Shown here in pieces: positions 16,736 through 24,742 of a stretch of 35,097 nucleotides of DNA. A program made the translations under genes and the position numbers. The notes under the pieces were generated by a model, which did no database searches, was not told where the DNA came from, and saw only the letters and a program-made list of their open reading frames with translations. The stretch is from Bacillus sp. FJAT-29814 (GTDB lineage Bacteria > Bacillota > Bacilli > Bacillales > Cytobacillaceae), in NCBI RefSeq assembly GCF_001510715.1, contig NZ_LMTJ01000012.1, positions 138,436 through 173,532 of the forward strand, given 5' to 3'. Positions within the stretch are counted from its first letter, which is position 1; every line of letters starts with the position of its first letter.

Positions 16736-18529
16736 ATGGAAGAAAAAATAGAACTATCAGGACGTGAACAGCGCAAAGTATTATTCCGCCTGCTTTCTTA
16801 TACAAAACCGCATAAAAAAATAATCGGATGGGCTTTTCTGCTGTTGATATTAACAACAGTAGGGGATATTGTTTTACCAATTTTGGTCAAAATTTTTATT
16901 GACGATTATTTAACTCCGGGGAACCTTGAATATAAGCCGCTGCTGATTCTCGGATCTATCTATATGGGCATCCAAATCGTCAAAGGCATCCTGTTGTTTT
17001 TTCAATTGGTGAAATTCCAGGAGATTGCCTTATATATTATCCAACAGCTAAGAATTGACGTGTTTTCAAAGGTACAGGCGCTTGGTCTGAAATATTTTGA
17101 TAAAACACCGGCGGGCAGCATCGTTTCACGGGTAACCAATGACACAGAAGCGATTAAAGACATGTTCGTGACGGTAATTTCGACGTTTATTCAAAGTGGA
17201 TTCCTATTGTCGGGGATTTTTATCGCGATGTTCATCTTGAATGTCAAACTGGCCTTGTTTTGTGTTGTGATCATTCCGATCTTAGTTTTTGTCATGGCTT
17301 TATACCGCAAATTAAGCTCACGCTATTATTTGGATATGCGGGAAAGACTGAGCCAGTTGAATGCGAAACTTAGCGAATCGTTGCAAGGGATGGCGATCAT
17401 CCAAGTATTTCGCCAGGAAAAGCGCCTGCGTCAGGAATTTGGCGCGATTAACGACAAACACTATCAGGCTGGCATGAAAAATATTAAAATCGATGCCCTG
17501 CTGTTAAGGCCGGCAATTGACTTGATTTATATTTTCGCCTTAATCATCGTATTGAGTTATTTCGGGATCACTTCGTTTGAAACTTCGGTAAAAATCGGGG
17601 TCATTTATGCGTTTATCAATTATTTGGACCGTTTCTTTGAACCGGTGAACCAGATGATGATGCGGCTTTCCTTATACCAGCAGGCGATTGTTGCCGGTTC
17701 AAGGGTTTTCAGGCTGTTGGACGAAGACGAACTGGCACCGGCCCAACAAAATGATGGGACGAAAATGATCCAACAAGGAAAAATTGAATTTAAGGACTTA
17801 AGTTTTTCCTATGACGGCAAACGCGACGTCTTAAAAAACATCACCTTTACGGCGAATCCCGGGGAGACGGTCGCGCTTGTCGGCCATACGGGTAGCGGCA
17901 AAAGCTCGATTATCAATTTGATGATGCGATTTTACGAATTTGACCGCGGTGAAATTTTGATTGATGGCGAATCGATCCGAAATTATTCCAAAACTGAATT
18001 AAGGGAGAAACTGGGCCTTGTATTACAGGACCCGTTCCTGTTCTATGGCACTGTAAAGGAAAATATTAAGCTTCACGATCAAACGATGAGTGATGAGCAA
18101 ATTGAGGAAGCTGCAAAATTTGTTCAAGCGAATACCTTTATCGAGCGGCTGGAGGATGGCTATAACCATAAGGTCGTTGAGCGGGGGTCGACTTTTTCAA
18201 GCGGACAGCGGCAATTAATTGCCTTTGCCAGAACGATTGCGGCCAACCCGAAAGTTTTGGTGTTGGATGAAGCAACCGCCAATATCGATACGGAGACGGA
18301 GGAAGCGATTCAGACGGCGCTGGCAAAAATGCGAAAAGGGCGGACGACTATTGCGATTGCCCATAGGCTGTCGACAATCCAGGATGCCGATTTGATTCTC
18401 GTGCTGCATCAGGGGGAAATCGTCGAACGAGGAAACCATCAGGAGCTGCTGACGCTTGGCGGGCTCTACCATAAAATGTACCTGCTGCAAAACGGATTGG
18501 TAGAAAAGCTGGAAGATGCCGTCAACTAA
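16736..18529 (+). CDS. ABC exporter half-transporter, YheH/LmrD-like partner
   Basis: Second half of the exporter, 597 residues from ATG 16736, with GGAGGA ahead of it. A TTG at 16715 is in frame but overlaps the upstream gene. Six membrane helices precede an ATPase domain with Walker A GHTGSGKS (383-390), Q-loop LVLQDPFLF, signature FSSGQ (487-491, diverged from LSGGQ), a proper Walker B LVLDE with catalytic Glu512, and the AHRLSTI switch histidine. The diverged signature would pair with the Asp-type Walker B of the partner, giving one consensus and one degenerate ATP site. It ends at a strong terminator. Confidence 0.9.
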   Translation: MEEKIELSGREQRKVLFRLLSYTKPHKKIIGWAFLLLILTTVGDIVLPILVKIFIDDYLTPGNLEYKPLLILGSIYMGIQIVKGILLFFQLVKFQEIALYIIQQLRIDVFSKVQALGLKYFDKTPAGSIVSRVTNDTEAIKDMFVTVISTFIQSGFLLSGIFIAMFILNVKLALFCVVIIPILVFVMALYRKLSSRYYLDMRERLSQLNAKLSESLQGMAIIQVFRQEKRLRQEFGAINDKHYQAGMKNIKIDALLLRPAIDLIYIFALIIVLSYFGITSFETSVKIGVIYAFINYLDRFFEPVNQMMMRLSLYQQAIVAGSRVFRLLDEDELAPAQQNDGTKMIQQGKIEFKDLSFSYDGKRDVLKNITFTANPGETVALVGHTGSGKSSIINLMMRFYEFDRGEILIDGESIRNYSKTELREKLGLVLQDPFLFYGTVKENIKLHDQTMSDEQIEEAAKFVQANTFIERLEDGYNHKVVERGSTFSSGQRQLIAFARTIAANPKVLVLDEATANIDTETEEAIQTALAKMRKGRTTIAIAHRLSTIQDADLILVLHQGEIVERGNHQELLTLGGLYHKMYLLQNGLVEKLEDAVN

Positions 18530-18534
18530 TAGAA

Positions 18535-18560
18535 AAAAGCCCGGGGCGACCCGGGCTTTT
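18535..18560. terminator. terminator between ABC exporter and ynzD
   Basis: Perfect AAAAGCCCGGG / CCCGGGCTTTT stem with a GCGA loop and T/A runs on both sides. It could serve both converging genes. Confidence 0.9.
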
Positions 18561-18561
18561 G

Positions 18562-18735
18562 TTATGAATGCGAGGAAACATTTCCTAAAAAGATTCGATT
18601 ATATTCATTTAATAGATGATCAAGCTCTTGGCTGTAACGAATGACGACGGTGGAGGTCAAGCCGTTGGCACTTGCTGCTTTAATCAATTCAGCACGCTTT
18701 TTTTCAATAAGTGTCACTAAATCCTGTTTGATCAC
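18562..18735 (-). CDS. ynzD: Spo0E-like small aspartyl-phosphate phosphatase
   Basis: A 57-residue frame beginning with GTG on the minus strand, with AAAGGA eight bases upstream. It has the Spo0E-family signature SQELD (residues 35-39) in a two-helix layout: EKKRAELIKAA, a GLTS turn, then VIRYSQELDHLLNEYNR. Such proteins dephosphorylate Spo0A~P and hold back sporulation. The length and the position between yneF and ccdA match B. subtilis ynzD as I recall it. It is easily missed because it is short and begins with GTG. It converges on the ABC exporter genes. Spo0A-P phosphatase activity is inferred from the family. Confidence 0.85.
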   Translation of the reverse strand: MIKQDLVTLIEKKRAELIKAASANGLTSTVVIRYSQELDHLLNEYNRIFLGNVSSHS

Positions 18736-19004
18736 GACCGCTGTCCTTTCCGGAAAAACTCCTAAACTTTGGTAAAAATAAGAGAATTTGAGACTATTAA
18801 ATAAGCACTGTTTTACTAGTATACCCTAACTTGTAAATTATTTCAAAGGCATATGTAAAAAAATATCCATTATCATAATTGTCGAAAAATAGATAAACAT
18901 TTTCGTTAAAGCACCAGCGACACAAAATATTCATGTTATTCAATATCAATTGGGTGAAAGATTTGTTAGAATGAAAGGGAATCAACTATTGTGGGAGTGT
19001 TTAT

Positions 19005-19712
19005 ATGTCTGATGTCAACATATTTATGGCGTTCGGTGCAGGTTTCCTGAGCTTTATTTCACCTTGCTGTTTACCGTTGTATCCCGCCTTTTTGTCATAC
19101 ATAACCGGAATGTCTGTCGGTGAGCTGAAGGGTGAAAACGCGATGCTGCAAAAACGCAGTATGCTGCATACGTTATTTTTCCTCATCGGTTTTTCCGTCA
19201 TCTTTATCGCAATTGGTTTTGGAACGAGCTTTGTCGGAAGCTTTTTCAGTGAATACAAGGATTTGATTCGCCAGCTTGGGGCGATTTTCATTGTCTTCTT
19301 TGGGCTAATGATTGTCGGCATTCTAAAGCCGGAGTTCCTGATGAAGGACCGCAAGATTGAATTTAAACATCGTCCGTCAGGCTATTTGGGCTCCAGTTTG
19401 ATTGGGATGGCTTTTGCGGCCGGCTGGACGCCATGCACAGGACCGATTCTTGGTTTCGTCATTTCATTGGCTGCCACAAATCCGGGTTCGGGCATGATGT
19501 ACATGATTGCCTATACCTTGGGCTTTGCGATTCCATTTTTTATGCTTTCCTTCTTCGTCGGCCGCATGAACTGGATCAAAAAGAACAGCGTAAAAATTAT
19601 GAAAATCGGCGGCTATATCATGATTGTTATGGGGATTGTGTTATTCTTTGACTGGATGACCAAAATCATTCAAATTCTTTCACCATTATTCGGCGGTTTT
19701 ACTGGTTTTTAA
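19005..19712 (+). CDS. ccdA: cytochrome c biogenesis protein CcdA
   Basis: A polytopic membrane thiol-redox protein that carries electrons from cytoplasmic thioredoxin to extracytoplasmic partners such as ResA and StoA, for cytochrome c maturation and spore cortex formation. The 235 residues form about six helices. The two redox cysteines are C21 in SPCCLP and C144 in TPCTGP. ATG with GGGAG upstream. The first of the two cysteines is doubled (C21, C22). Next backbone gene is ccdC; yneI, which lies between them in B. subtilis, is absent. Confidence 0.96.
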   Translation: MSDVNIFMAFGAGFLSFISPCCLPLYPAFLSYITGMSVGELKGENAMLQKRSMLHTLFFLIGFSVIFIAIGFGTSFVGSFFSEYKDLIRQLGAIFIVFFGLMIVGILKPEFLMKDRKIEFKHRPSGYLGSSLIGMAFAAGWTPCTGPILGFVISLAATNPGSGMMYMIAYTLGFAIPFFMLSFFVGRMNWIKKNSVKIMKIGGYIMIVMGIVLFFDWMTKIIQILSPLFGGFTGF

Positions 19713-19855
19713 GTTGTGAAAATCAAAAGGCTCTTCCTCTTAATGCGGGTGGTTTCCATTATTGGGAGCAGGACTACAGTACAAATTGATAACCATTTTT
19801 GTTTTTTTAAGATATAATGTGAAGGTACTTATTTATCCAAAGGAAGAGGATTTCA

Positions 19856-20332
19856 ATGAACTATGTTGTGATTTCTTCAATCGGCGCCGTTTTTATGGGG
19901 ATACTTGCCTTGTTCGTTCGGATGAAAGCCGCCAAAAAGCCGACAAGCGTGAAAAAAATTATTATGCCGCCCGTGTTTATGTCAAGCGGTGCGCTGATGT
20001 ACGTGGTGCCGCAATTCAGGTTGACTCCGATGGAGATTCTTGAGGCTGTGGTGTTGGGGATGTTATTTTCTATCCTGTTAATCAAAACCTCAAAATTCGA
20101 GATCCGTGATCATGATATTTATTTAAAAAGGTCCAAAGCTTTCTTCTTTATTTTAGCTGGGCTGCTTGTCATTCGACTGGGATTGAAATCAATCTTAAGC
20201 AGTACCATCGATTTTGGCCAATTGAGCGGAATGTTCTTCCTGCTGGCGTTCAGCATGATTGTCCCTTGGCGATTTGCGATGTATCTTTCCTATAAAAAAC
20301 TTTATAAGGAACTTCAAAAGAATGAACACTGA
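19856..20332 (+). CDS. ccdC: CcdC family membrane protein
   Basis: A 158-residue membrane protein with about five hydrophobic segments, matching B. subtilis CcdC (YneJ). The gene lies in the cytochrome c locus there, but the protein has no proven role. AGGAAGAGG precedes the ATG. The 143-bp gap before it, where yneI would sit, shows no reading frame of interest. The terminator hairpin begins within its last codons. Confidence 0.9.
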   Translation: MNYVVISSIGAVFMGILALFVRMKAAKKPTSVKKIIMPPVFMSSGALMYVVPQFRLTPMEILEAVVLGMLFSILLIKTSKFEIRDHDIYLKRSKAFFFILAGLLVIRLGLKSILSSTIDFGQLSGMFFLLAFSMIVPWRFAMYLSYKKLYKELQKNEH

Positions 20333-20357
20333 CTCTGTTATTGGGTCGGTGTTTTTT
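20326..20357 (+). terminator. intrinsic terminator after ccdC
   Basis: AACACTGAC / GTCGGTGTT stem with one wobble, then T6; it overlaps the ccdC stop codon. Confidence 0.78.
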
Positions 20358-20399
20358 CTTTTTTAAGGTATGCTCTATGGGGAGGGGGGGACACGGGGT

Positions 20400-20514
20400 A
20401 TCGCAGATATTTTGGGATTATCGCAGATATAATTAGAAAATCGCAGATATAATTAAATTATCGCAGATAAATGCTCGAACATCGCAGATAAATAACAAAA
20501 CATCGCAGATATAT
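20400..20514. repeat. TCGCAGATA phased repeat (6 copies, 20-21 bp apart)
   Basis: TCGCAGATA begins at 20401, 20421, 20441, 20461, 20482 and 20503. Spacing is 20, 20, 20, 21, 21 bp, about two helical turns, with A/T-rich and variable linkers. It sits between the terminators of converging ccdC and yneK. A G8 run at 20382-20389 precedes it. Confidence 0.88.
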
Positions 20515-20539
20515 TTTGCAGCGGGCCAAAACGGCGGCA

Positions 20540-20575
20540 AAAAAATAAAAAAACCGCCCAATTCAGGACGGTTTT
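20540..20575 (-). terminator. intrinsic terminator of yneK
   Basis: On the minus strand AAAACCGTCC / GGGCGGTTTT stem with one wobble, then a long T-rich tail. Confidence 0.85.
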
Positions 20576-21002
20576 AGAATAAATGCTCGTAAGGAGCGAC
20601 GTCAATCTTGTTTTCAAACAACTTTTTCCGTAAAAATTTATGATCTCGTTTCGGGGTGGCCTGAATATACCCGCGGATCACCAAATCTTCGGTAATTTTG
20701 GGCACCTTTTCATTAAGGGCGAGCTCGCCAATTTTACCGGCAATTTTATGACGGGCCACATCACGGAACAATTCGGGAACAGGGCTGACCAAGTCCTCGA
20801 GCAGAGCCTTTTCTTCCGGGCCCCATAAATGCCGCGATTCATTTACATAATATTCTTCCCATTCCATATCGGATTTGCCATCTTCCTTTGGCATCTTTTT
20901 TAAAAACTTGCGAAACATAAAGAAGCCGCCGATGGCCATCATTACTACTAAAAAAACAACCCAAAACAGGATAAACCACAAAAACCAACCTTCAAGCTGC
21001 AT
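20574..21002 (-). CDS. yneK: YneK, DUF2621 family membrane protein
   Basis: A 142-residue protein with one N-terminal membrane helix (about residues 6-30, WFLWFILFWVVFLVV), then a soluble part with MEWEEYYVNESRHLW and a basic RDHKFLRKKLFE tail. This matches B. subtilis YneK in length and position after ccdC; function unknown. It is the last recognisable backbone gene before the tRNA scar. Confidence 0.92.
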   Translation of the reverse strand: MQLEGWFLWFILFWVVFLVVMMAIGGFFMFRKFLKKMPKEDGKSDMEWEEYYVNESRHLWGPEEKALLEDLVSPVPELFRDVARHKIAGKIGELALNEKVPKITEDLVIRGYIQATPKRDHKFLRKKLFENKIDVAPYEHLF

Positions 21003-21090
21003 GTAAATTCACCTACAAAAACGTTTATTCAGTTTATTATAGTCTGTTTTTCGGCTAATTGACAAGCAAACACATTGTGTAATCGAAAAC

Positions 21091-21117
21091 ACAAAAAAAC
21101 GCACAACCATTGTGCGT
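21091..21117 (-). terminator. terminator of the tRNA-Sec locus
   Basis: On the minus strand ACGCACAA / TTGTGCGT with a 3-nt loop (stem 21099-21117), then T7 (21098-21092). It lies 18 bp after the CCA end of the tRNA fragment, so the 3' side of the locus is complete. Confidence 0.85.
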
Positions 21118-21134
21118 GTCAGATATGTATAGTT

Positions 21135-21202
21135 TGGCGGGACCGCCTGGGAATCGAACCCAGCAGACCTGGCACGCAGGTCTCGTGCAGTTTTGAAGAC
21201 TG
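21135..21202 (-). tRNA. tRNA-Sec (UCA), 3' part only: probable attachment-site scar
   Basis: Read on the minus strand: anticodon arm CAGT-CTTCAAA-ACTG with anticodon TCA, a 7-bp variable-arm stem AGACCTG/CAGGTCT, T arm CTGGG-TTCGATT-CCCAG, the 8-nt acceptor strand GCGGTCCC, discriminator G and encoded CCA. The 7-bp variable arm and the 8+5 acceptor/T arrangement are the bacterial tRNA-Sec hallmarks. The matching 5' strand GGGACCGC and the D arm are absent: sequence beyond 21202 is unrelated. This is not a working tRNA as it stands. The break at the anticodon stem is a typical crossover position for tyrosine integrases. Confidence 0.82.
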
Positions 21203-21508
21203 AGTAAAAAAATCATCTTAATCAAACTACACAAAGAGCTTTAGTCCCAACGTTCAATCATACAGTCAATCAGTTTTCTCGCAATCCCAGTAACAGTTTT
21301 CGTTCGTCCTTTACAGTTTATTTATATAAAGTATGTACTATTTGTCAAAAACTAGAAAGTAAATAAATTCTACCTAAAACGAAGTAATACATAGATTACT
21401 TTGTTGTTCTTCTGTACCTATTACAAATGGGAAAGGTACTTGTGTTAACAAAGGCTTGCCCAGCACTATAGTTTTTAGTACTGGACAAGAAATGGGTCTT
21501 AAAAGCTT
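21203..21508. other. island left-end sequence without a gene
   Basis: No intact gene. On the minus strand a frame just inside the junction could encode a short tail ending in ARKLIDCMIERWD (stop near 21241), possibly the remnant of a lost gene. An inverted repeat CTTGCCCAGCACT / AGTACTGGACAAG (21455-21489, two wobbles) lies after the deacetylase stop and may act as its terminator, although the T run is poor. Confidence 0.5.
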
Positions 21509-23287
21509 TTATTGAAAAAAGTTTGGATAATTAACTCCGGGTGAAACTGGAAAATTTTTATGCGCTCTCAGTTCGGAGACTGTCATAAAGCCAAAACCTC
21601 TACTTCGAAGTTCGTGTACAATTTCAGGAAGTGCTTGCATGGTGTTAGTTTGGCCGGGTTGATCATGTGATACGTAGATTTGACCGTCTGTTAATCTATT
21701 ATTACCAGTTTGAGTGAGTATTCTATTAACTAAAAAGGAAGCTGAATTGTGAATGTTCCAGTCATCTGTTGCTAAACCTCGTAAATTAGACAAGCCAAAT
21801 TCACCTGCTACCATTAAAGAATTAGATGAATGGCTAGCATACGGTATACGGATCCATTGCGTATTCTGTCCGGTAATTTCAAGGATTAAATCCTGATTTC
21901 TCTTAAAGTCTGCCCTCATCACATCTATGTCAGCATTATTGTCCCAACGTTCATGCTGCCACGCGTGATTGGCAATTTCATGGCCTCCGGCAATTATTCT
22001 ATCGATTGCCCTTCTAAAATCTGGGTTCGTTCTAGCCCTTTCCAGATTAATACCGCTTGCAAAAAAAGTAACCTTGATGCCAAGTTGATCTATAACATCC
22101 AACAGAGCGTTTGTATTTGAGGAGGGTGTATCGTCAAAAGTTAATGCAACGAATTGAGTAGGCTCCGGATATGGCACAATTGCGGTGGTTGCCGGGAAAG
22201 TACGGGTAAGTACACCCGAGTCAGCCTCGTGGGTTACTTGCATAGCGACATTATTGGTCCCGGTCGGGTTATGGATTCTGAACCAGTTTGCCGGTACGCC
22301 GCTCAGGGTCCAACCGGGTCTTGGTGTCAATGTTATGGTTGCTGTGTATTCAGTATCAGCTTGAAAAGTAGAATGACTGGGATTCCATACTACCGTTCCG
22401 GAATACTGGCTTGAAGTGGTGATAGATGTTACAGGTGTATTTCCGGTCCTCGGAGGTATGATGTCCATAATATTGCGAGCGTTGATTGTAACTGGAGAAA
22501 AGACGCCGTCGCCTTCAAGATAAATCTTTTTGATTCTTACAGATTCACCATACGCAGGTAATCCGCCAACTCCTCTTAATCTTTCAAGATCCCAGTTGCC
22601 GGCAGAAGTACCAGGACCACCATCATTACTGGTTCCATTCGTCATTCTTATTATATTGGTATGACTATTGCTACCCCATCCAGCATCTTGATCAATACGG
22701 AAACGTAATATGCCGCGGAACCATTCGGAAGGAGCTTCTTCTAATTCCATAACAACACTATCATAACCTCTCATATCAATGGTATTTTCAAATACAAATC
22801 TAAATGCTATGTTTCTACTTACAACGCCGTTATAAATATGAATTAAACCATCCTCATAAGCCCATGTAGAATCGCCACCGGGTGTATGAACAGTAATATC
22901 ACCAAGTTCAGCTGCCCACTGTCCATTCTCGAACAATACCGGAAGTGCAGGTCTTCCGATAAAGGAAACTATGTAACACGCTCCTATTTGAGTATTGCCT
23001 TTCGTGTCTACGAAGATCGTGTAATTACCAGCTTCAGTGCTGATGGGATATACTCCCTCCGCATTATTGGGAATCATGAAGTCTTGGGTAGTTATACCGC
23101 CGCTATCGGTTATTGTAATCCATAATCTGTTTTGACTGCCCGTTAGTTGGTCGACCCTTGCGGTGACAGTAACACCATCTACTGTAATAGCTGGAGGTGG
23201 TGAGGTCGCAGAGGTTGGAACAACAAAGAGCGTCACAACCATGATGATGCTCAATATTAGCGTTAAAACTTTTTTACCGATTTTCAT
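21509..23287 (-). CDS. secreted polysaccharide deacetylase (NodB/CE4) with accessory domains
   Basis: A 592-residue exported protein. A signal peptide spans residues 1-28 (positively charged start, hydrophobic core, likely cut near TSATS). The middle (about 110-260) has a beta-rich, carbohydrate-binding-like region, followed by a module with TPRPGWTLSGVPANWF, a type seen in secreted proteins of anaerobic Firmicutes. The C-terminal NodB domain has TFDDTP (D385, D386), the zinc histidines in NHAWQH, RIPYA, the DDWN motif and SHD, so metal and catalytic positions look intact. It would remove N-acetyl groups from chitin-, xylan- or peptidoglycan-like chains; substrate not determinable. AGGAGGAG precedes the ATG. 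The first foreign gene after the tRNA scar. Confidence 0.88.
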   Translation of the reverse strand: MKIGKKVLTLILSIIMVVTLFVVPTSATSPPPAITVDGVTVTARVDQLTGSQNRLWITITDSGGITTQDFMIPNNAEGVYPISTEAGNYTIFVDTKGNTQIGACYIVSFIGRPALPVLFENGQWAAELGDITVHTPGGDSTWAYEDGLIHIYNGVVSRNIAFRFVFENTIDMRGYDSVVMELEEAPSEWFRGILRFRIDQDAGWGSNSHTNIIRMTNGTSNDGGPGTSAGNWDLERLRGVGGLPAYGESVRIKKIYLEGDGVFSPVTINARNIMDIIPPRTGNTPVTSITTSSQYSGTVVWNPSHSTFQADTEYTATITLTPRPGWTLSGVPANWFRIHNPTGTNNVAMQVTHEADSGVLTRTFPATTAIVPYPEPTQFVALTFDDTPSSNTNALLDVIDQLGIKVTFFASGINLERARTNPDFRRAIDRIIAGGHEIANHAWQHERWDNNADIDVMRADFKRNQDLILEITGQNTQWIRIPYASHSSNSLMVAGEFGLSNLRGLATDDWNIHNSASFLVNRILTQTGNNRLTDGQIYVSHDQPGQTNTMQALPEIVHELRSRGFGFMTVSELRAHKNFPVSPGVNYPNFFQ

Positions 23288-23764
23288 ATTCTCCTCCTAA
23301 AATATAATGTTGTTTCCTCTTTTATTATGGAGTTGAGGTCCTCCATTTTCAGCTCTACTTTTCAGGGAAGGTAGCCAACCCATTTTACCTGTGCGTATGT
23401 ACGGTGACACGCACAACTATCGAGCAAATTCAGCCCTCACCCCCGTGTATCCGCTGTGTAGTTATATCCGATTCGTTTTTCAAAAGATAGACCTCCTTTC
23501 ATTTGGATATATATTTCCAATTATACCGAAATATACTGATAACCTTACGTCAATCGTTTTCGAGAATGCTTGTTGGATTTTAATAATTTTTTCCACTTGC
23601 ATTGCTTTGATTTTTGAATTTTTTTTAAAAAAAAGGATTATTTAAATACGAATGTCATTTTTTGTCCTTTGTCTGTTGAATTGTTTGAAAACTCAAAGGG
23701 TTTGGCCGAACAATTGGAGAAATAATTCAGTGAAAGGAATTGTAGTGACTAGGGGGTAAGGGCT
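23288..23764. other. divergent intergenic region with a possible leader ORF
   Basis: This 477-bp gap separates the deacetylase (minus) from the sensor cluster (plus). On the minus strand AAAGGAGGT precedes a TTG-initiated 17-codon frame (23483-23430). An inverted repeat with TGTGCGT / ACGCACA arms lies at about 23390-23413, between that frame and the deacetylase. This may be a 5' leader of the deacetylase transcript. An 84-codon plus-strand frame at 23391 lacks a ribosome binding site and any family resemblance. Confidence 0.4.
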
Positions 23765-24742
23765 ATTAAAAAAGCAAGTTCGAGTATAGTAATCCTTTTT
23801 ATAGGCGGTATCATTGCTTTATTTTTACTCTCGTATTTTACTTATAAAATTGTGCTGAAACAGCCCAATATATCTGCCTATTCACAAAAGGAAGAAAAAG
23901 ATATTTATCGAATTAAATTTATCTCGGGTGACTCTGGCAGTCCATTTTGGTCAAATGTTAAAAAGGGAGCTCAAAATGTAGCAGAGAAGAATCATGTGGC
24001 CATTGAATTTCTGGAAACCTTTCAAGGCGATAGTTTTGGATATTTAAAGAATATTGATATGGCCATATCATCTCAAGTAGACGGTATTATTGTACAAGGA
24101 AAGGAGGATCCGGAATTTATCGAAATTGTTGATAAAGCTTTGCAAAAAGGAATTCCGGTAATAACGGTCTTTACTGATGCCCCTGAAAGCTTACGTAAAA
24201 CCTATGTTGGCCCCAATCATTACCAAGAGGGGGAAATAATGGGGGAATATATCGCAGCAGAATTAAATGGGAAAGGTAAAATTGGTATCGTTTACGGTGG
24301 AGCTTCAACCGATTATCTAAACTTGAGGAAGAAAGGAATTATTAATGCACTTGCCAAATATCCCAATATTGATATTTTAGGAGCAAACAATAATAATTTG
24401 GATGATTTAAAAGGGCTTAAGGAAACAACGAATCTTCTGAATCATAATCCTGATTGCAGAGTGTTTCTAGGATTAACTTCAGATGCAACAAATGGAATTG
24501 TTCAATCAATCAGAGGAAGAGGTCAATTAAAGGACTATTCGATCTATAGTTTTGATCAGGACCCAGAGATTTCGGAGTTTCTGAAGGAAGGGATTGTTTC
24601 GGCTGTGTTAACTCAGCAACCTGAAGAAATTGGGACAAAAAGCACAATTCTTATGCTGAATTGGCTGGATGGCAAGGAGATGCCACTTGAACAAAATTAT
24701 TATACAAATATACACTTGTTGAAAAAAGGTAATACACCATGA
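23765..24742 (+). CDS. membrane-anchored sugar-binding sensor protein (Peripla_BP_4-like)
   Basis: An extracytoplasmic ribose/xylose-type binding protein with FISGDSGSPFWSNVKKGAQ, VDGIIVQGK and GKIGIVYGG. The first ordinary start is GTG 23852, but the same frame upstream encodes KKASSSIV plus a strong membrane helix (LFIGGIIALFLLSYF). Only an ATT at 23765 follows the in-frame stop (TAG 23750) as a possible start, with AGGGGGTAAGG just ahead. From ATT the product is 325 residues. There is no lipobox cysteine, so it looks anchored by the helix, not as a lipoprotein. It overlaps the kinase by ATGA, so the two are coupled. I infer that it presents ligand to the kinase. If ATT is not used, the locus may be mutated. 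Confidence 0.78.
   Translation: MKKASSSIVILFIGGIIALFLLSYFTYKIVLKQPNISAYSQKEEKDIYRIKFISGDSGSPFWSNVKKGAQNVAEKNHVAIEFLETFQGDSFGYLKNIDMAISSQVDGIIVQGKEDPEFIEIVDKALQKGIPVITVFTDAPESLRKTYVGPNHYQEGEIMGEYIAAELNGKGKIGIVYGGASTDYLNLRKKGIINALAKYPNIDILGANNNNLDDLKGLKETTNLLNHNPDCRVFLGLTSDATNGIVQSIRGRGQLKDYSIYSFDQDPEISEFLKEGIVSAVLTQQPEEIGTKSTILMLNWLDGKEMPLEQNYYTNIHLLKKGNTP

Noticed and set aside
18770..18784. GGTAAAAATAAG upstream of ynzD as a stray unit of the 52-bp repeat
   Set aside because: Only the A-rich core matches, with no flanking CGTC or CCCG blocks, so chance is likely.
21203..21245. A 5' half for the tRNA-Sec including GGGAC near 21241-21245 (minus strand)
   Set aside because: Only five bases can pair with the acceptor strand, the distance to the anticodon arm is about twice the normal one, and no D arm can be drawn.
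23391..23645. 84-codon plus-strand frame with a hydrophobic C terminus
   Set aside because: No ribosome binding site and no family resemblance. It overlaps the likely 5' region of the deacetylase on the other strand, and its hydrophobicity comes from T-rich DNA.
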